From positions 156,001-220,000 of the forward strand of contig NW_024727827.1 of NCBI RefSeq assembly GCF_018991925.1: a stretch of DNA of 64,000 bases, given 5' to 3'. The stretch comes from Homarus americanus (lineage: Eukaryota; Arthropoda; Malacostraca; Decapoda; Nephropidae). The notes beneath the pieces are model-generated. The model was not told the origin of the DNA, did not search any database, and was given only the letters and a program-made list of their open reading frames with translations. Numbering within the stretch: the first letter of the stretch is position 1; each line of letters begins with the position of its first letter. Shown in pieces: positions 37,701 to 48,309 of this stretch. Both the position numbers and the translations under genes were made by a program.

Positions 37701-40700
37701 AATTCCTTTATACATGTATGGTGCTATAACACAGTAATATATATGCAGGGGACTGTATATACACCAGACATAAAAACAAACAATTGTATCGTGGTCAATA
37801 TATTGCATTGTGGTCCCGGCAGATGGCGTGTTTCCCGACCAGCTGGCAAGTAAGGTTATATCTAGTGAGGATGATAATAGTGAAGTTATACCCAGAGTAA
37901 TTTATGAATCTGTTTATCTAGTAACTGTTCCTACTGAAGAAAAATCAGATAGTATTGAACAGGATTCTTTTTGCTCACCCATCAATGATTCCCATTAACC
38001 CATTCTTGATCGAATTACGCTGACTTCCAATTAAAGCTGTCTAATAACTTTCAAAATCCAACCCTAACCAAACCCTAACCTAACCTAACGCCATACTTAC
38101 AAGGGTATCGGCAGAGGGTCCTTGCCACAGTAGGGGTCCGAGGCGTCCTCCGGGAAGATCTTGTAGGGTAGTTCGGCAGGACAAGAGGCTGTACAGGTGA
38201 ATCTGGTGTTGTTCATCCGAGGTTCACCCACCAGATAGATCCTGTAGTTACGACACGTCTGGCACTCCGACTCCAGTGGTCCGGAACAGCCATTGGAACA
38301 CTCCGATGAGCACTGGAACATAAAACCATCGGGAAATGTTGTGTGAGAACTTGCTGGAATGACGTAGGGAGACTGAGGGTTCAATATCCTAATAAGGGAA
38401 CTGGAATGGACTGGACTGGAATTGACTGGGCTGAACTGTACTAGACTGTATTGGACTAGACTATTAAACTGGACTGTATTGAACTGGACTGGACTGTATA
38501 TTGTGACTGTTCTAAATCTTAATTATCATATGTACAAAATTTTTAATTCACAGTAGAGTTGAAAACAAACATGGGATGATGAAGTGTAAATAGAGGGATG
38601 TGTGGCCATGAAGTGTGGGAGAGGGACTTGTGACCATGAAGTGTGGGAGAGGGACTTGTGACCATGAAGTGTGGGAGAGGGACTTGTGACCATGAAGTGT
38701 GGGAGAGGGACGTGTGGCCATGAAGTGTTGGAGAGGGACGTGTGGCCATGAAGTGTGGGAGAGGGACGTGTGGCCATGAAGTGTGGGAGAGGGACGTGTG
38801 GCCATGAAGTGTGGGAGAGGGACTTGTGACCATGAAGTGTGGGAGAGGGACTTGTGACCATGAAGCGTGGGAGAGGACACTGCAGGAGTTTATTTACCTT
38901 TAAACACTCATGGAGTTCGTCGTCAGCGTAGTGGTCCTGAGGGCACTCGTCCTCACAGTGTTCCCCCCGGCGGTAGTTGACACACTCGTGACACACGCTG
39001 ACGTGGAAGCCATAGGCCGTACAGTTCTTGCAGCGAGGGTGACAGTGGCGGCAGACAGTTTTACCCGCCAGTCTCTTGAGGTGACCGGTCTCCTGGTGTA
39101 CCACCCACTCGGAGAAGTACCCGTTGGGGCACGGCTCGTTCTCCGAGAGGCAGTACTGTACCTCCAGGTTCTCGTCGATGACGGCCTTCTTGCACGACGT
39201 ACAGCCGTCCTCCCCTATGGTGTTCTGGGACCCATTACACCCCCCGTCGCAGTTCTCGTGGCACAGTATGCACTCGCCGCCGCCGTCGTACTTGGTGTCC
39301 GGGCATCTCTCCACGCAGTATGGGCCGTCTTTAACGTTCTTACAACTACTGCAGTGGTTGGAGTCGGGTCCGTAGCAGCTGTTGTCGCATTGGTTATGAC
39401 AGAAGCCGCACTCGGTGTCGTCCGTGTTGTAGATCCCGGGATTGTTGCAGTTGTTGACGCATCTGTTGCCCAACTTGAAGTTCCTACAGGAAAGGCATTC
39501 ATTGTCCCCAATCCCCCAGCAGCCTTCGTCGCTACACTCGTTGTGGCAGACCAGACCTTCCTCGACACAGTGGTCGTTGTTAGCGTTGGCCTGAAGCAGC
39601 GTCAGGGGGTTGGTCTTGGTGTCGTCGCCATTACCCAAAAACTTCTTCCAGTTTATCTTTTCCACAAAACACAGTTCCTTGTTCTCTAATATACAGACTT
39701 TTCCTGATCGAATTCTTTTTAGTGACCTGAGGTTAAGACTTTTGAGGGAAGTCTTAATGATGTAGATGGAAGAGAAATACTCGGTCAGGTCACGACCTCC
39801 GATGACCTCCAAGTTTCTGAGGAAGGAGAGGTTAGTGAACTCCGGATGCGTGGCCTGAATGTTGATAAAACCCGTGACCTCCTTGAGCGTGCTGAGGATC
39901 TCCAGTTTAGACGGGTGCATCTTGGGGAACTTCTGCCCGAACGTGTAGTTAGGGAAGACGTACTGATACCCCGCGAACGAGTGGTCCATGACGGTCAGCC
40001 CCCCGTCGAATATCGTACAACCTTTAAAGTCGTCGATGTTCCCGGCGTGGATGAACTCCGTACCCGGGCACGTCTTGGGGCACGGACCGCTGCAGGGGAC
40101 GCACTCTCCGTTGACGACCTTCTTCCCCGTAGGACACGACCTGACGCACGCCCCGTTGTCTTTGAGCAGGTGTTCCGGGCAGCTCTTGACGCAGGTGGCG
40201 CCGTATGCATACTTGCCGTTGGGGTTGGCCTCCCAGGAGTACGTGATGGTGTTGTAGCGTTGCATCGGCGGGCACTCCAGCTTACACTCCCCGTCGTCGT
40301 AGAAGTTCCTGCAGGCCTGTGCAGGAGTGAGAGGGTTAGTGGGGGAATGTGAGACTTAGTGGGGGAGTGTGAGAGGTGTGGGGTGAGAGACTTAGTGGGG
40401 GAGTGAGAGGTGTGTGGAGTGAGAGACTTAGTGGGGGAATGAGAGAGGTGTGGGGTGAGAGGGCTAGTGGAGAGTGAGGAGGAGGAGGGGAGGTGTGGGT
40501 GAGGGGAGGTGTGGGAGGAGGGGAGGTGGGGGTGAGAGGAGGGGTGAGGAGTGAGGGAGGGAGAGGTTTAGGGGAGCGAGAGGTGTGGGGAGGAGAGGGC
40601 TGGTGGAGGAGGAGGGAGGTGTGGAGGAGACTTAGTGGTGGGAGTGAGAGAGGTGGGGGAGAGATTCAGTGGGGGAGGAGAGAGAGACTGGTGTGGGTGG

Positions 40701-43700
40701 AGACTCCGTGTGGGAGTGGGAGTGAGAGGTGGGGTGAGATTTGGGGTGGGGGGGAGAGAGGTGGAGTGAGAGACTTGTGGAGGGAGGGGCTGTGGAGGAG
40801 GGAGGGAGGTGGGGAGTGAGAGGTGGGAGGAGAGGTGTGGAGGAGTGAGGGAGGTGGGAGGAGAGACTTAGTGGGGAGGAGAGAGGTGGGGAGAGGGGCT
40901 AGTGGAGGAGTGAGGAGGGGAGGAGAGGCTAGGGGAGGAGTGGGAGAGGTGGGAGGAGAGACTTAGTGGTGGGAGAGAGGGAGGTGTGGAGTGTGTGGGG
41001 AGGACTCTGTGGAGTGTGGAGGAGAGATTTAGTGCTAGTGTGGGAGGAGAGGTGGGGTGAGAGACTTAGTGTGCTTAGTGTGTGCGTGTGTGTGTGTGCC
41101 GTGGGCCAGGACTGCCCCGCCTAATTGCTAACTGGTCAGCTCGATTCTATTCTTATTCAAATGGGCTCTTAAACACATACATTCTGCCCACTGTTTTTTA
41201 TCGGGGTTTTTTTTGTCGATGGATTCACACAGCTGCCGGGGGGCCAACAGAGCTCCTTGGTGGCCACTACTCCACTACCTGGCTATCACTACCTGGCCAC
41301 TAACATTACATGGCCACTATTACCTGGCCAGCTTCATTGATAACCACTTTTCCCCCCTTGAGCTATGTATGTTTACACCCCCCCCTCCCCAAACGAGTGT
41401 TACCTGATGGGTGGGAGGAGGGGGAAGGAGGAGGAGGGGGGATTAGGACAGACAAGTAAGTCAGGTCAGGTCAGGTCAAACTAGCTTAGGTTAGATCAGA
41501 CAGGTGAGCAGGTGTGGTGGGCGGGCGGGCGGGTGGGTGGGTGGGTGTGGGAGACAGTGAACCACAATCTCCCATAGTGGAAGACCGGACACACTGGTAT
41601 ATTGAGTTTGTAACTAATAATACTTTGTGTCGTGTTCATTCAGCTTTTGTGAAGGTTAGTCTTAGGTTATGGTAGGCGTCGAACTGGTGAATGAAATCAA
41701 TATGTGTGTGTGTAGCTTTGAGAATACATATTTTTGTTTTTTAAGCATAAATAACTCACCCCACCACACACACACACAAACACTCACCAAACAATCCCGT
41801 TGCGTCGGACCCGTACAGCCTCCAGCACAGAAGAGATGACAACAATCTCTAGGGCCGGGTCCATAACACCGCCCCTGGCTACACTGGGGCGAACACGTCA
41901 ACTTGCTAAACTTCTGGCAGTTGTTTTCGCCCTCCCCCCAACATCCTTTATCACAGGATTGGTCACACTGGCAGGATCTTCTCGGCTCGGAGAAGTTGTA
42001 GACGAAATCGTATCTGGCGTGGGCATCTGACATGATCTCAGGCCATAGAATCGTCTCCATGTGACAGAGGTTGTAGTTATTGATGATTCCTACGCTGCCT
42101 TCTAGGATGTCTGTAGTAATGATATTAATGATAATAATAATGATGATGATGATAATAATAATAACAAAAACAATAATAATTATGATAATAACAATAATAT
42201 TGATAATAACATTAATAATGATAATAATAATAATAGTGTGTGTGTTGTGTTGTCAAGGATAAGACGCCATATTTGGTTGGTACCGTAAAGCAACAATCCA
42301 CTACTACCACCACCACCACCACTACTACTACCACCATCACCATTACCACCACCACTACTACTACCACCACCATTACACACCACTACCACCACCACCACTA
42401 CTACTACCACTACCACCACTACTACTACCACTACCACCACCATTACACACCACCATTACACACCACCATTACACACCACCACCACCACCACCACCACCAC
42501 CATAACATACCATCATCATCACCACCTCACCACCACCACCACCACCTACTACTACCACCACCATTACCCACGATGACTCTATATTACCACTATTATTATT
42601 ACTACCACCACCACCACCATACTATCATCATCACCACTACTAACACCACCACTACCACCACCATTAACACTACCACTACCACTATCACAATTACCACACT
42701 ACCACCACATCAACATTATTCTATTTCACCACCACCACCACCACACCACACCACCACCACACCACCACCACCACTACCACCACCACTACCACCACCACCA
42801 CTAGCAGCAGATAATGACGAAGTAATGGTGGTTCTCAATGATACTGATCTGTGTGTGTGTGTGGAAAAGGAGATACATAAATTAGATGGACAAGTAATAG
42901 GTAGATAGTGGAGTAGAATAGGTAAATAAGTAGAGAGGTAAATAGACCAACAGCCATACCTCTGAGTGCAGGCATCTCCAGGGTGTGCATCTTGGACATG
43001 GTGACCAAGAGGGCGAAGTTCTCATCTTTTACCGAGATTTTAAACAGCGTCCGACCTCTAATGATCTGTAGTGAAGGTAGTACGATCCTCTTAACGTCGA
43101 CGTGTGACACTAGTAAGTAGCCCGTTACCTGTAAGGGGTCAATATGGGGTTAAAGGTTAGTATTGTGAGGGGGTGGTAGTTGAGGTTAGGGGTCAAAGGT
43201 CATTATTATGTAGGGGGTGATAATAGTTGTGGGGTCAGTGGTCATTATTTAGAGGGTGACAGCATTAGCGGGGTCAGGGGTCACCATTATTGTAGGGGGT
43301 GACAACAGTAGTGGGGTCAGGGTGGAGATATAGAGGTCAGAGGTCATTATTATGTAGGGCCGGGGTGGTAGTAAGGTCAGGGTGGAAATAGATCAAAGGT
43401 CAACATGAGGTAATAGCCACACAGGTAAACTCCTCATTAAGAGATACAGGTATTTATGTAATTACAGTTTTAAATGATTAAATAAATAATTAATTACATT
43501 TTGATGATTTAAAAATAATATTATTTTAAAATTCACTAATAAAAAAAAATTCTAAAATTACATATTTTAAAATTCACTAATAATGAATAATTCCTTCGGA
43601 TTAACCTCGATATTTTTTTATTAAATCTTGAGTTAAACTTTAAAACAACTTCAAACATCACAGAAAACTAAACCAGTATCACGAACCACTTAAAATCATA

Positions 43701-46391
43701 CCAAACCACAAATATTACTTTTTTTTTCTAACTGATAATTAAAACTTCAATTAATTAGTAAGTGAATATCTGGTTAGGAAAAATAATAATTAAATTCAGG
43801 AAATGTTAATAATTTTCTTGTCATCTGCCATCAATGTGTGTAAAGAGGGAATTGAAGGAAGAGGGATAATAAAAGAGGGAATTGAAGGAAGAGGGATAAT
43901 AAAAGAGGGAATTGAAGGAAGAGGGATAATAAAAGAGGGAATTGAAGGAAGAGGGATAATAAAAGGGAATTGAAGGAAGAGGGATAATAAAAGAGGGAAT
44001 TGAAGGAAGAGGATAGATAACAAGAGGAGAGGGAATTGAAGGAAGAGGATAATAAAAAGGGAATTGAAGGAAGAGGATAAAAGAGGAGGGAATTGAAGGA
44101 AGAGGAGAGGGAATTGATAAAAGAGGAATTGAAGGAAGAGGGAATTGAAGGAAGAGGGATAATAAAAGGAATTGAAGGAAGAGGGATAATAAAAGAGGGA
44201 ATTGGAAGGAAGAGGGATAATAAAAAGGAAGAGGATAATAAAAGGAAGAAGGAAGAGGGATAATAAAAGGTTGAAGGAAGAGGGATAATAAAAGAGGGAA
44301 TTGAAGGAAGAGGGATAATAAAAGAGGGAATTGAAGGAAGAGGGATAATAAAAGGGAATTGAAGGAAGAGGGATAATAAAAGAGGGAAGGAAGAATAGTA
44401 ACGAAGACTTGGAGAAGAGGAAATAGAGTTAGGAGATGAATATAAGAGAGGAGAATAAGATAATAAGAAGAATAGAAGGAAAATTGGGTAGTTTAAGATT
44501 ACGAACAGAAGAATAGTGATAAACAAAGGAGGAGGAGGAAGAGATGAAGAAGGAAGAACTCACCTCACGGATATACTGAAGGAAGGAGAGGTCTAAATCT
44601 TCATCTTGTAGCCACGTCAGTTCTAAGTTACCATCAACATACGTGCAGTTAATAAACCGGTCCCGTAGATTCCTGTAGTGGTGCTCACGGTTGGACGGTA
44701 CGGACATACGGCCAGTAGTACCGATGCATACTGTAGGGCAAGAACAATGGGGTTAGGTTAGGTTACGTGAGGTGGGATTAGGTTAGTATGTAGGAGGAAT
44801 GAGGCAGAGACAGACACTCCCTACAGCTGCTCTCTCTCTCTCTAACAATCAGATACAGGAGCTAAATTAGAACTTATTGTGGAGGAAGATAAGGGCTATA
44901 GTGTTAATCATGTAGCTAAATGAGTCGTGAACACCTGGCGAGTGTTGCTGAAGCGAGTGTAATTATTGACAACACTACAACCACAACACAACTACAACCA
45001 CAACACAACAATTAATTTGCATCCCATTCTCGACCACAAGAGCCGCCTGTCGTTTTCACTCAAGTTAATCCGTCTTTAAACATTAAATATAACATCTAAA
45101 CATAAAAAAACACCAACAAACATTTAATAAACATGATATAAACAGAAAACTGACTTAAAGTTGGTTAAAATAAATAAAAATTTATATTTTAAGGGAAATT
45201 ACCAACTCGGGTCCTGAATTCTAAAAAAATAATCAGATTCTTAGGTTTGATTTTCCTCTTAAACGCAACAACAGCAGATTATAGGTTAACTGAACGGGTC
45301 CATCTTGTAAAATTTCAACATTGTAATTAGTATTTATCGTGATTTTGACTCGTATTAATTATCAGATGTGGTTTTAGGAAATTTGTAAGATTATGAGAGG
45401 GCGTGAGTGGCAAGCAAGCAGCAGTCCTCCTCAGACGCCGTCATCACCCCGCCTGGCCACTAGTGAGTCAACGTGGGTCCGGTGACGGCAGGGGGGGGGA
45501 GATCGGGTTGCTTTTCCACCAATCATAATCCTTCGCGCGCTTTTTCGTGTTGGCGCGCACTCTAGACACATAAATACTCCACAAATTCTAACTAAATACA
45601 AACGTAATATCCAGTAAACTTAACAAAATACCACAAAATTAAAGAATACTAACGATTATTCAATAGATTACCCCGCCAAAAGCACCAATCAGAAGAGACA
45701 TTACATAAAAACAAACTATTCTAAACTAACCAATGAGGAGCCATGGTAGACCCCGCGGAGGTAAGTGGCAACATAAAAGCCAACCAAAGCATCATGTTAC
45801 ATCGCCTTATATAACTTAGGTAGGATATTCTATACTCCTCCAGGCTAAGATCAAACTCTCTATCTCTATAAGGTTAACCATGGCCCAAGGATGGTGGCCA
45901 GGTTTACGTTACCAGGATTCTTGGATAAGGAACTGAACTAGGCCATTTGGGGATTGTTACCAAGACGCGTTACGTTAAGAAGTTAGTAGTTTGTGTTACG
46001 TTGTGTTGTCACCAGGATGTGTTACGTTACGTTAGGTTAGGTTACAAGAGTGAATGAAAGATTATACATTAACATACATGGACATATATACAATACAGAC
46101 ATAAATATACATACATAATAATGGATATACTACACATACATAAACTATGCATGAAGTGAACATTAATACAACTCACCTGTGGTAATGACTGTAGACAGGT
46201 GTAGACTAGAGCCTTCATAACAACAATACTTACTTCTGATGTATGACTGTATGAACACACACACACACACACACACTATACTTACTATATTCTCTGTTAT
46301 CTTTTATAAAATCAGTAGACTTGGCCTCACTACCGGCCAATATGGCACAGAACGCCAATAAGACATAGGGTAGCTCCACCATCCGCGCCAT
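34169..46391 (-). CDS. Egfr: Epidermal growth factor receptor (ErbB-family receptor tyrosine kinase), 12 exons
   Basis: Cell-surface receptor for EGF-like ligands, signalling through Ras/MAPK (family knowledge). Exons in order: 46391-46286, 44730-44564, 43128-42960, 42110-41788, 40316-38898, 38312-38101, 37614-37274, 36747-36572, 36296-36020, 35889-35242, 34916-34722 and 34521-34169. Borders are GT-AG and phases agree, giving about 1,461 residues. Domains: signal peptide 1-23; L1, furin-like Cys-rich and L2 to about 480; a long Cys-rich region to about 790, extended as in other arthropod receptors; TM about 806-830; kinase about 875-1140 with GYGAFG, VAIK (Lys ~908), HRDLAARN (Asp ~1000) and DFG (~1018); then a tail with EEYLQP, EYIS, DDYLMP and the NPEY Shc-type site. 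Kinase residues are complete, so it should be active. The 5' border of exon 7 is the least certain. Confidence 0.96.
34670..34707. repeat. ACT microsatellite in EGFR intron 11
   Basis: A (TAC)n run of about twelve units lies just downstream (minus strand) of exon 11. It encodes a serine run only if the intron is read through. Confidence 0.9.
34722..34916 (-). CDS. Egfr: EGFR exon 11: tail segment
   Basis: Codes for [20 protein letters not shown] and onward, with an acidic [11 protein letters not shown] motif. Phase 1 at both ends, so skipping it would keep the frame. Confidence 0.88.
35242..35889 (-). CDS. Egfr: EGFR exon 10: kinase C-lobe and proximal tail
   Basis: Runs from [20 protein letters not shown] through [19 protein letters not shown] to the tail. 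Tail tyrosines lie in [16 protein letters not shown] and RKYAHLE. It includes a Thr/Ser-rich linker. Confidence 0.95.
36020..36296 (-). CDS. Egfr: EGFR exon 9: catalytic and activation loops
   Basis: Contains [33 protein letters not shown] (activation loop with its Tyr) and [11 protein letters not shown]. Confidence 0.97.
36572..36747 (-). CDS. Egfr: EGFR exon 8: kinase N-lobe
   Basis: Reads [20 protein letters not shown] (the alpha-C helix with the salt-bridge Glu) and the hinge [14 protein letters not shown]. The gatekeeper is Thr, as in human EGFR. Confidence 0.95.
37274..37614 (-). CDS. Egfr: EGFR exon 7: transmembrane, juxtamembrane and glycine loop
   Basis: Contains the TM helix [20 protein letters not shown], a basic juxtamembrane segment, the glycine loop [11 protein letters not shown] and VAIK. 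The acceptor at 37615 has a poor pyrimidine tract. An alternative at 37632 would add six residues in frame (NFDVDR), so the left border is uncertain by 18 bases. Confidence 0.88.
38101..38312 (-). CDS. Egfr: EGFR exon 6: last Cys-rich module
   Basis: Begins [20 protein letters not shown] and ends at PLPIP in phase 2. The donor is TT|GTAAGT. Confidence 0.93.
38600..38875. repeat. 28-bp minisatellite in EGFR intron 5
   Basis: About ten copies of a 28-bp unit that begins CATGAAGTGTGGGAGAGGGA, in GACTTGTGAC and GACGTGTGGC variants. All three minus-strand frames through it are open. Confidence 0.95.
38898..40316 (-). CDS. Egfr: EGFR exon 5: Cys-rich 1, L2 and most of Cys-rich 2
   Basis: A single 1,419-nt exon of 473 codons, phase 0 at both ends. 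It starts [20 protein letters not shown], contains the L2 block ([20 protein letters not shown], then [16 protein letters not shown]), and ends after repeated CxxC-type modules at HECLK. The donor AAG|GTAAATAAA carries an AATAAA at intron positions 4-9. Confidence 0.95.
40320..41090. repeat. G-rich degenerate minisatellite in EGFR intron 4
   Basis: Irregular units of GAGAGACTTAGTGGGGGAGT and GTGGGAGGAGAGG type, strongly purine/G-rich on the plus strand (so C-rich in the EGFR transcript). Many G-runs of three or more would allow quadruplexes. Plus-strand open frames here are repeat artefacts. Confidence 0.9.
41788..42110 (-). CDS. Egfr: EGFR exon 4: end of L1 and first Cys-rich modules
   Basis: Begins [20 protein letters not shown] and ends in a furin-like stretch ([13 protein letters not shown], then [12 protein letters not shown]). 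Confidence 0.95.
42115..42805. repeat. ATA/ATG and CAC/CTA triplet arrays in EGFR intron 3
   Basis: 42115-42235 is an AATAATG-type array. 42298-42805 is a long CAC/CTA/CAT triplet array, with T/H-only open frames on the plus strand and V/G-only on the minus. Confidence 0.95.
42960..43128 (-). CDS. Egfr: EGFR exon 3: L1 domain, middle
   Basis: Reads [20 protein letters not shown] and then [20 protein letters not shown], the leucine-rich L1 repeats. Confidence 0.95.
43845..44415. repeat. ~30-bp minisatellite in EGFR intron 2
   Basis: About twenty copies of GAATTGAAGGAAGAGGGATA followed by ATAAAAGAGG. It gives the minus-strand open frame of 231 residues ([10 protein letters not shown] repeats), which is not a gene. 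Confidence 0.95.
44564..44730 (-). CDS. Egfr: EGFR exon 2: start of L1 domain
   Basis: Reads [20 protein letters not shown] and continues to SFLQYIRE, an almost invariant block of arthropod EGFRs. An N-glycosylation sequon (NCT) is present. Confidence 0.95.
44731..46285 (-). other. EGFR intron 1
   Basis: Mostly AT-rich. A patch at 45470-45560 has CCAAT (45520), CTTCGCGCGC and GGCGCGC motifs, reminiscent of an E2F/CCAAT promoter. An alternative first exon could start here, but none with a signal peptide was found on the minus strand below it. Confidence 0.4.
46286..46391 (-). CDS. Egfr: EGFR exon 1: signal peptide
   Basis: The start codon is ATG at 46391-46389, with a second in-frame Met three codons later. 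The first 23 residues carry the hydrophobic core [12 protein letters not shown] followed by a likely cleavage after SEA. The donor ATA|GTAAGT ends the exon in phase 1. Confidence 0.85.
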
Positions 46392-47084
46392 TACCACCAC
46401 AACACCACGTTTATATACAACTCTTTATATATATATGTTTATTTATATATATATTATAACACAGAATAGAATTTATAGTCGCCATGGGGCTATCTTAGAT
46501 GGCCGCCTGATTCATCATGCATCTTGGTTGGTGGTGTGGGCGGGAGGAGGCGATAGTGGGCGGCCTCTGGGAGGGTATAGGGCACCATGGCTTCCTATAC
46601 CAGGTGCCTGGAGGCCAGTACACGAGGCCAGGCCATTAAACCTCAAGCCTTCTCATCTCGTAGCCAAGCCCATGGTAGTACCTGTTGTAGATGGAAATAA
46701 TAAAGTGGTTATAGTGGTGTTTTAGAGGAGCAGTGTGGGAACCTTATGGCGTCTCGGGGTGGGTGTGGGTGGGTGTGGGTGGGTGTGGGTGTGGGTGTGG
46801 GTGGGTGTGCCATCAGTGACGGCATTAACCTAACCTGACCACAGACAGATCGGCCTTTATCATGTAGCTGTCTCTCCCTCCATAGGTGAAGTCCCTCTCC
46901 TAAGACGACGTAGTTTTAGGAGGTAACGCCGCCCCGAATAACGTAGTTTATCGCCAGATTTAATCACCCAAGAGACGAACAATAAACACCCTTATCTCCC
47001 TGACCATAAGGACGCCTGCCAGGATCACTACCAGGGGGGGGGAGGGGGGTGTAGTAGGGAGGGGGTAGGGGACGCTGAGAGGTG
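46392..47084. other. EGFR 5' flank
   Basis: GC-rich near the start, then a GGGTGTGGGTGG array (46755-46810) and CCTAAC motifs. Probably 5' UTR and proximal promoter. No other gene was recognised. Confidence 0.4.
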
Positions 47085-47215
47085 AGGTGGATGACGTAGT
47101 TGAGGGACTCTTTATCTAGCCTCTGATTGGCTGCTTAGACGTCACTGGCACTAAACCTTTCTCTCTCATTGGCTCATCTCCCTCTGACGTCACTGATACG
47201 AGAACCAATTAAAAC
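47085..47215 (-). promoter_or_regulatory. Candidate EGFR promoter (CCAAT and CRE motifs)
   Basis: On the minus strand this patch reads GTGACGTCAG (near 47197), GCCAATGAG (near 47170), GTGACGTC (near 47143) and GCCAATCAG (near 47125), plus a TACGTCATC element near 47095. CCAAT boxes are in the gene's orientation and the patch lies ~700 bp upstream of the ATG. Motif content only; the TSS is unknown. Confidence 0.4.
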
Positions 47216-47241
47216 ACTCAAAGATAATATTATACGATTAT

Positions 47242-47273
<32 letters not shown>

Positions 47274-47409
47274 TCGTTAATATGCTAATTACCTCGTTCC
47301 ACTCAACTACCCAATGACTCGGCATATTTCACCTTAGACTATAATGGCCTCTCTCCACTACCGTCGCCTCCCTCACATACCTGACCCCGGAAGCAAAAAC
47401 GTTGAGGTG

Positions 47410-48030
47410 TCTGTCTGTCTGTCTGTCTCTGTCTGTCTATCTATTTATGTCTGTCTGTCTATCTATCTGTGTCTGTCTGTCTATCTATCTGTGTCTGTCT
47501 ATCTATTTGTCTGTCTGTCTTAAGTTATTTATAAATCACAAATAATAACCAAAAATAACCTTTGTGTTTATGTATCGATGACAACAATAACAAGTTCCCC
47601 TGGAGCATTGTTCTTTCGGAGTATTGAATACCCTTATACTCTTACCCGGAGCATAGGCACAAGACAGGAGCATGGAACACAAGGCAGGAGTACTGGTACA
47701 CGTCACCCGGAGCATGGCAACACATACACAAACACACGTACTGCAGAGTATGGAGCACTCGGAGCATGGAGAATATAAATACCGTTACACCTTACCCGGA
47801 GCATGAAACAGGAACACAAACACACATACCACGGTGCATGAAATACTCAACCCTCCCCGGAGCATGGAGCATAGGAGCAAACACACACACCCTCGGAGCA
47901 TGAAGCACAATAATACACTACCCCCCGGAGCATGGAGCACAGTATTACACTACCCCCCTCGGAGCATGGAGTACAGGAACACACACACACAAACCCCGGA
48001 GCATGGAGCACCGGTGGAGCGTGGTAGAAC
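47410..48030. repeat. GTCT microsatellite and GGAGCATGGAGCAC minisatellite
   Basis: 47408-47520 is a GTCT/ATCT run. 47600-48020 holds about sixteen irregular units around CCCCGGAGCATGGAGCACA, with variable spacers containing CACACA. Confidence 0.9.
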
Positions 48031-48309
48031 CTTTCTCTCTGATAGTAGAATTCTGGTACATATCTTCACGCGCCGTGGTTGATGTGACCGAGTGAGGGAG
48101 AGTACCTCAACTCTGACTACCTTCTCTTCCTCCTCCTCCTCCTCCTCCTGTATCGTCACTACAGTTGTCATGGTCATTATACAGAAGACAATATTTACGT
48201 CTCTATGTTTTGAGACCTCCCTTACCCCCCCTTCCTGCCACCCCCCCCTGCATCCTGCCTCTTACTTGACCCCTTCCCCTACCTGACCTCTCTCCCTCCT
48301 CCCCAGTAG

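Noticed and set aside
37810..37998. 62-residue plus-strand open frame in EGFR intron 6 ([20 protein letters not shown])
   Set aside because: It might be a transposase-derived fragment, but it is too short to assign and there is no supporting flanking structure.
38526..40265. 579-residue single open frame as an intact EGFR-like gene
   Set aside because: It is exon 5 plus read-through into a repeat. The canonical donor at 38897 and the matching exon 6 show that the normal product is spliced. The read-through is kept only as a finding.
38910..40352. Long plus-strand open frames (259 and 168 residues) opposite EGFR exon 5
   Set aside because: They are antisense shadows of a GC-rich, codon-biased exon. 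Their composition (Val/Ala/Arg-rich) matches no family and they have no splice logic.
42240..42908. 222-residue Thr/His-rich open frame
   Set aside because: A product of the CAC/CTA triplet array, with no unique sequence core.
43831..44526. 231-residue minus-strand open frame ([10 protein letters not shown] repeats), possible membrane protein
   Set aside because: It is entirely encoded by a 30-bp purine-rich minisatellite in an EGFR intron.
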